Notes under the pieces: model-generated
Told to the model about the DNA's origin: nothing
What the model saw: only the letters and a program-made list of their open reading frames with translations
Databases searched by the model: none
Shown: positions 59,101 to 64,000 of the stretch, piece after piece
Position numbering within the stretch: position 1 is the stretch's first letter
How the letters are laid out: the number at the start of each line of letters is the position of its first letter
Translations under genes and position numbers: made by a program
Assembly (NCBI RefSeq): GCF_020379485.1
Contig: NC_063436.1
Span: 22,318,423 to 22,382,422 of the forward strand
Source: Brassica napus
Lineage: Eukaryota > Streptophyta > Magnoliopsida > Brassicales > Brassicaceae
Direction: 5' to 3'
DNA length: 64,000 bases

Positions 59101-60042
59101 GACAGATTACCGTAGTGATCACCCCTGAGCTGAGACCCTTGGATATCTTCATGAGAGTGGAACCTAACCTCTTTCTGTCAATAAAAAGGCTGATGTCGTC
59201 AAGCACGGAGAGAGAAAAATTAAGCAAGAAAGAAATTGTTAAACTCTGACCAATAACTCGATAAATCTCCTTGTTTCTGCTAGCGTAAAAATTCAGAAGG
59301 CTGTAAGTTGTTTCTGATTTGGGATGAGGCGAGTATCGTGGAGCAAGAGCGGAGGAAATGAACCACAATCCCCTAACGGAGTAGATATGTAACCCAAAAT
59401 TCACGACCTTTTAATTTTATTTTGTATCAAACCCAGAATTCAAAGAGGAGCACTCATACCTGTTCGTCGCATTGGAGGAGCTCCAATCCAATAAAGGTCC
59501 TGCCTTTTGTAATGTTTCTTGACTCCCAGAAATGGATTAACCGAAAACGGAGCTCAGTTTGACTGGTAATTGTGAGACGTCGCTAAAGACACAACGACGG
59601 GAGGCTAGCGGGTAGAGACGGGAGACTATACTGTGGATTCCATGGAGGTAGCTGTAGCTGTGGAGAAGGGAGGGGAAGAGATTAGTTCGTTCATTCCATA
59701 TTGAAGGTGAGAGCTAAGAACAAAACAATAAAGAAGAGATTAAAAAACGTCATTGATTGATGAAGAGGAGCAAGATGTAACGAAGATTACATAGCAACCA
59801 TACCGTGAAGACGAAGTGGAATCGTCAATGCTGCTTTCCACACTTCAGATAAAATTAAGGTGGCGAGATTGGATTTGGTCTGGGCCATTTAAGAAATGGA
59901 AAGACAGCCCAAACAAAGAACCAGTTATGATCTGTCGACAGGAACAGCAGTGACGTGTCCAAATAATAGTTTCTGATTCGTTGATTTATTAATCTGACGT
60001 GGACAGCTTTAGAGTGGAGTATATATCCCTTTTAGTATAGGA
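53142..60042 (-). mobile_element. Helitron C carrying a decayed RPA1-like gene (6.9 kb)
   Basis: On the minus strand the left end at 60042 is A|TCCTATACTAAAAGGG, followed by AAGCTGTCCACGTCAGA. The right end at 53142 is the hairpin ACCGCGCGTAGCGCGGT plus GAGAAGCTCTAG|T. Both host-flanking bases fit A/T insertion. An RPA1-like gene covers about 55.2-59.6 kb in broken pieces. Blocks at 53.4-54.1 kb (CCGAACC/ATATCCAAAT-rich) and 55.5-57.4 kb are probably other insertions or captured DNA of unknown origin. No Rep/helicase is recognised. Confidence 0.82.
55190..59645 (-). pseudogene. RPA1/OB-fold-like gene inside Helitron C, decayed
   Basis: Recognisable minus-strand blocks, from the N-terminus: 59460-59565 (ELRFRLIHFWESRNI, GLELLQCDEQ); 59100-59404 (SLLNFYASRNKEIYRV, QSLTISF); 58889-59009 (HLKLVNGQSL, LDEVEIAT); 58726-58780 (GPVKIYLWHQAAKDFYK then stop); 58030-58135 (LALTSVSSSRVFIDK); 57828-57910 (AYIKLESADVK); 55190-55440 (FMVKVTPYNFTAKRQ, then SPAVPPPLNLTLDIS in another frame). 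The order follows the family (OB folds, then C-terminal domain). The zinc ribbon is missing or unrecognisable, perhaps related to 57580-57740, and about 2 kb separates the last two blocks. Stops and shifts are several. This copy keeps the middle region that Helitron B has lost. Confidence 0.7.
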
Positions 60043-60896
60043 TAGATTCGAACTAATTATCTTTTTAGAAATATACTCAGAATTTTTTCACCTTTTTTCT
60101 AACTCTAACACTTGTTCTATAAAATGTGGCTTTTAGTTCCTCGAAGTACATTTTCATAATTTTAAAGTTATGGTAATAAAGTACGTAATAAATATCTCAT
60201 AAAAAAATAAAATACCATAAACTATTATATTGAATATTTTTAAATATACGAAATTCAATTCAAAATATCTCAAATGAAACGTTTTATGATTTTACAAATA
60301 TAAATATTTTTATATATACAATTAAATTTGAGTTTGATAGCCATATTGAGATACAATCAATGAGAGTGTTCTAAAAGCCAATATTATCAACTTGATGTTT
60401 TTATTCGCAAGTGGATTAATCTGTTCAATCCGTTGCAATAATTGTTTTTGTCAACTTAATGCATTTATTGATTGCTTTCTCTGCATCCATCTTCTATCAA
60501 AAAGTCTGGACAGCTATCAAATATACATCATAAAGGGGACAAACATTGTTTTGTCTAGCTAATTTATCTGCCCATTTACTACTGTATGTATATTTTTGTT
60601 GATACGATTCATACGAATATTGTTTTCATTCACGAATTACTTTGTTATAATGTTGGACCTTTAAATTTCATCTTTCTGATACCCAAATACGAAGAAGCAT
60701 GCATTCCCCATAACAAGATTGTGCACTTTACCTCCAACAAACTTTCCTAGTCCATCTTCGCCAACACTTCTTTCACGTCAGGCATTTTCTTTCTAACTTG
60801 GACACATAAGTACATAACGCTACATATCTTCTCTTTCTATACCTCCGATATTCATGGAGGCGACTATTATTACAAACATCATCATCATAAACGTCA
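60043..60896. other. Intergenic DNA left of the tRNA
   Basis: AT-rich sequence without recognised gene, RNA or transposon ends. Confidence 0.4.
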
Positions 60897-60969
60897 GGTG
60901 CTGTGGTGTAGTGGTTATCACGTTTGCCTTACACGCAAAAGGTCTCCAGTTCGATCCTGGGCAGCACCA
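60897..60969 (+). tRNA. tRNA-Val (anticodon UAC)
   Basis: The 73-nt cloverleaf is complete. The acceptor stem GGTGCTG/CAGCACC has seven Watson-Crick pairs with discriminator A. The D arm is GTGTAGTGGTTATCAC. The anticodon stem TTTGC/GCAAA has loop CTTACAC giving UAC (60930-60932). The T arm is TCCAG-TTCGATC-CTGGG. There is no intron. A TTTT shortly after the 3' end fits pol III termination. It reads GUA valine codons. Confidence 0.97.
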
Positions 60970-62158
60970 GTTTTAAACATTAGAAAACCTTTTTATCCAT
61001 GTTATCAAGAATCGGTGTATCTCTCCACAATATTAATTATGGTAATAATGATTTGTTGAAGTGCGAGTAACTTGGCATGAGCAGATCGCGTGCTTTCTCC
61101 AAATGCGGCATCTGTGGGTGGTTCTCCAAACACAAAATGTCAGTTTAGTTTTAAAGAAAACTCTGACAGTCCATGAAGAAGTTGTTTAGATTCAGCAGAC
61201 CTTATGGAGATGATTATCATATCATCTACTTAGATTTTCATTTCACTAGATAATCATGATACTAATAAGTAAAAGTCTCTCATATTTTGCGTTCAGTAGT
61301 TTCGTTTTTCAACTTCTGTATGTGAATGCAAATGATTAGTTAGAATATTAATAAAAATACTTTGTAAAATCTTGAAACATTCATTGACTTTAATGCGGAA
61401 GCAAAGATACAGTTGGACAATGTTTATTGTTTTTGTTTGTACATATAATGATGTCTATCAATCATGCTTTGAAAGTTTGTTGGTACAATGACATTCTTAC
61501 TCAAGAATTTTTCATATCAATCATGCTTAAAAGATAATTCATTTATTCTTCCATCTATCCAACTTTTCTGAGTGAAAAGTTCATTTATACTGATTAGAAA
61601 CTAACAAATTGTGTGCTCATAGGCTAGATGACAAAACAATTAGCTAAATCAAATAACTCTTTAATTAAACTAAACAAGAATTTGTCACTGAAGCAAAAGG
61701 TCACCTGAATGTTTTTACCACAACCACCAAAGTAGCTTACATGTAACAGTTCAATACAAAATCTACATGACTAGGACATTATATGTGTGATTGATGCAGA
61801 CAGCAGACAGGTCAAGCACTGAATGATATCAACGGCTGTAAGAGTTTGTGTTCTATATTGGGTGCTTCAAACAACTTAACCAAAGAGTTTGTTGGCACAA
61901 TATCAAGATTAGTCTACTGAGTACACCATGCCATACTGGATTTGGTGGGTGGTTTTTTTTTCTTAATTACTTTGGTTTAGATTTGTATTCCAGATACAAC
62001 TTTACCACTAAATGAAAAATAATTTTCTAACGAGGCCTAAGATATAAACCTCTCATCTTTGTTTAGTCAAACATTAACAACTCTGTTGGCAAAAAAAAAA
62101 AGAACAACTCTGTTGGCAACAATAATTGAATTTAATTAGGACTGACAGTGACAGATTA
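60970..62158. other. Intergenic DNA right of the tRNA
   Basis: AT-rich, no gene seen. A small duplication of ACAACTCTGTTGGCAA occurs at 62078-62091 and 62104-62120. Confidence 0.4.
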
Positions 62159-62442
62159 GAGCATCTCCATCAGTAAACTTAGGGGAGCTCGATTTCCAAG
62201 ACAATTTTAATGATTTTTTATTTTTTTTTATTTTTTTTTTCGTTTAACTTTAAAAAAAAAAAAAAAAAATTAGGCAGACCAATAGTGGGCCGCCACGTGT
62301 CGTGGGGCCCACGAAACAGTAGTGAACCGCCCCTTACGCAAGGAGTTGCAGGATACAGGTTCACAAAAAATTGTATATTATATTATTTTGTTTTCTTGGA
62401 ATTTGTGTGAACTTCAGGTTAAAACCTTCAATGGGCATGCTC
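62159..62442. mobile_element. Harbinger/Tourist-type MITE
   Basis: The 284-bp element starts GAGCATCTCCATCAG and ends CAATGGGCATGCTC, flanked by the 3-bp duplication TTA (62156-62158, 62443-62445). It carries a CACGTG G-box at 62294-62299. It lies about 215 bp before the AP-3 sigma start codon, so it may contribute promoter sequence. Confidence 0.85.
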
Positions 62443-62461
62443 TTAGGGCACTAAAAATGTT

Positions 62462-62596
62462 GACACGTGGAAGTTTCTCATCGTGGGAAAGACTCCAAAT
62501 CAGTCAGAAGGTTAGAGGTAAGATCATGAAAACGAGGACACGTGGAAGTTTCCCAATTACCTATGAAAGCCTCTGAATAAAACAGAAGGTTAGAGG
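62462..62596 (+). repeat. ~76-bp tandem duplication before AP-3 sigma
   Basis: GACACGTGGAAGTTTC occurs at 62462 and 62537, and CAGAAGGTTAGAGG at 62505 and 62583. Two diverged copies of a unit of about 75-78 bp thus lie in tandem, each beginning with an ACGTG core. The second ends about 60 bp before the start codon, so the pair probably spans promoter and leader. Confidence 0.7.
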
Positions 62597-62657
62597 AGGA
62601 GTTCATCATCAAGGTCCAAACGAGATCGGAGTGTTGGAGTTTCAGGGATTGTGAAAG

Positions 62658-63789
62658 ATGATAAAGGCAGTGATGATGATGAACACACAAGGCAAGCCAC
62701 GCCTAGCCAAATTCTACGACTTCTTGGTCCGTTGCTTAGTTCTTAAATTTTCAAAATTGGATCTAATCTACCACGACCGATTCTCTGATTTGGATTTTTG
62801 ATTTTTTTTTTTGGTTTTAGCCTGTAGAGAAGCAACAAGAGCTCATCCGCGGCGTGTTCTCAGGTTTTAAAATTTTCCAATCAACAATAATCACCTCGAT
62901 CGATCGCGTGTTATTAATTTATCGATCATGTGTTGACAGTGTTGAGCAGCAGACCTGAGAACGTAAGCAACTTTCTGGAGATTGATTCATTGTTTGGTCC
63001 GGTAATGCAATGCCTTCTTCATCAATTAATTAAAAAAAAATCAAAAACTTTGTGGTATGTACTTAATGTTTGAATCATTTTGGTTTGCAGGATTCTCGGC
63101 TTGTGTACAAACACTATGCTACTCTCTACTTCGTGCTTGTATTTGATGGATCAGAAAATGAGCTTGCTATGCTTGATCTCATTCAAGGTAAAGTTTGTGT
63201 AGAGAGATATGGGTGTGTTCCTGTACTTTTGATTGACATTGTGTTGTTGATCAAGTCTCTGATGTTAAAAAAAAATATGAATGATTTGCCTATTCTCCTG
63301 CTCATTGGTTTGTCCTCTTCAATGCTAGTGAAAAAAAATGATTTCATAGTATGATGATGACTTCAGTTTGATGCTTGCGTTTGTAGTTCTTGTTGAAACA
63401 CTGGACAAATGCTTCAGCAATGTTTGTGAACTCGACATTGTGTTCAACTACAGCAAGGTAACTGGTATCACGCGGAATACGTGTTTAGTACAACACCCTG
63501 GTGCTGCATAAACTTGTTAGTAGTAGTGATTTGGTTCGCAATTGTTGCAGATGCACACAGTGTTAGATGAGATTGTGTTTGGAGGACAGGTACTGGAAAC
63601 TAGGTCCGATGAAGTCATGAAGGCTGTTGAAGAAATATCAAAGTAGTTCCCTCTTCCCCCTCTATCTCTCTCTCTTTTTCTACTGGTGATAAACAGATTC
63701 ACTTTCGGGCATTTTGCAGATCAGAGGCTGCCTCAAACTCGATTTCACTTGTCCCCAAGTCTGTTTCCGGGTGGCGAGGAGGCCGATAG
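62658..63789 (+). CDS. AP3S: AP-3 complex subunit sigma
   Basis: Seven exons, 62658-62726, 62821-62863, 62940-63001, 63091-63187, 63387-63457, 63551-63642 and 63720-63789, all with GT/AG borders, total 504 nt and encode 167 residues. The protein is an adaptin small chain: MIKAVMMMNTQGKPRLAKFY at the N-terminus, RLVYKHYATLYFVLVFD in the middle, LDKCFSNVCELDIVFNY, and the AP-3-specific tail ending SVSGWRGGR. AP-3 sorts cargo from the trans-Golgi/endosomes to the vacuole. It is nearly identical to what I recall of Arabidopsis AP3S (At3g50860). The frame is intact throughout. A MITE and a tandem duplication lie immediately upstream. Confidence 0.95.
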
Positions 63790-64000
63790 CTTCAAAACTT
63801 GCCTGAACCGTGACAGACAACAATTCAGATTCCAAACTATTTTAAAAATGTTTTTTTTTTCAGGTCTCGAAAAATACTTCATCACACTTTGTAACTCGTT
63901 TCATCTTTTTGGTGTTTTGTTCATATGACATTGTTTTCTCCTTTTGACTCTTGTCCTGCGAGTCCGAGCGTTTAATGTTTGCTTGAAAATGAGAGTCAAT
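63790..64000. other. AP-3 sigma 3' flank
   Basis: Probably the 3' untranslated region and downstream DNA of AP3S, T-rich, with no further gene before the window ends. Confidence 0.5.

Noticed and set aside
1..64000. Endogenous viral sequences or LTR retrotransposon polyproteins
   Set aside because: No integrase, protease, RT core or viral coat/movement-type sequences were recognised in any frame; only LINE tails and TRIMs were found.

Overview
This window looks like a nuclear segment of a crucifer, most likely Brassica or a close relative. The genes are plant genes with introns. Eight protein-coding loci match, in order and orientation, a stretch of Arabidopsis chromosome 3 that I recall from memory as At3g50740 to At3g50860: UGT72E1 (-), BEH1 (-), GATL2 (+), CML41 (+), a PADRE/DUF4228 protein (-), a CASP-like 5C protein (-), COR413-PM2 (-) and AP-3 sigma (+). 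Several Arabidopsis genes of that interval (as I recall: a BTB/POZ gene, a hydrolase, PSBO2, an NPH3-family gene) are not seen. Such gene loss is expected after the Brassica whole-genome triplication. Intergenic DNA is AT-rich and packed with transposons.

Layout. 1-7 kb: AT-rich repeats, two Helitron 3' ends and an unresolved coding-like remnant near 0.5-1.2 kb. 7.0-8.5 kb: UGT72E1. 10.1-11.2 kb: a Harbinger-type MITE and a TRIM with identical LTRs. 12.7-13.7 kb: BEH1. 15.0-19.8 kb: a Helitron carrying host gene fragments, followed by a 27-bp minisatellite. 20.7-22.6 kb: a hAT-like element nested inside another, then a Stowaway MITE. 24.6-25.5 kb: a mosaic TRIM cluster with four LTRs. 26.3-27.3 kb: GATL2. 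30-36.7 kb: LINE debris, a long perfect foldback and CML41. 37.9-42.5 kb: a second Helitron with an RPA1-like gene and two further nested transposons. 42.7-43.1 kb: the PADRE gene. 45.8-46.4 kb: the CASP-like gene, with a one-base frameshift. 47.9-49.5 kb: a retroposon with a 20-bp target duplication. 49.9-50.4 kb: two convincing C/D-box snoRNAs behind a telo-box/TATA promoter. 50.9-51.9 kb: COR413-PM2, with a truncated LINE in its upstream region. 53.1-60.0 kb: a third Helitron with a decayed RPA1-like gene. 60.9 kb: tRNA-Val(UAC). 62.2-63.8 kb: a MITE, then AP-3 sigma.

The genes do not form a pathway. They include monolignol/phenylpropanoid glucosylation (UGT72E1), brassinosteroid transcription (BEH1), cell-wall pectin/xylan glycosyl transfer (GATL2), calcium signalling (CML41), cold response (COR413) and vacuolar trafficking (AP-3). 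I found no clearly undescribed biological system. The items I would look at first are the snoRNA pair, the RPA-carrying Helitrons, the captured SET-protein exon, the minisatellite with E2F-type cores, and the frameshifted CASP-like gene.
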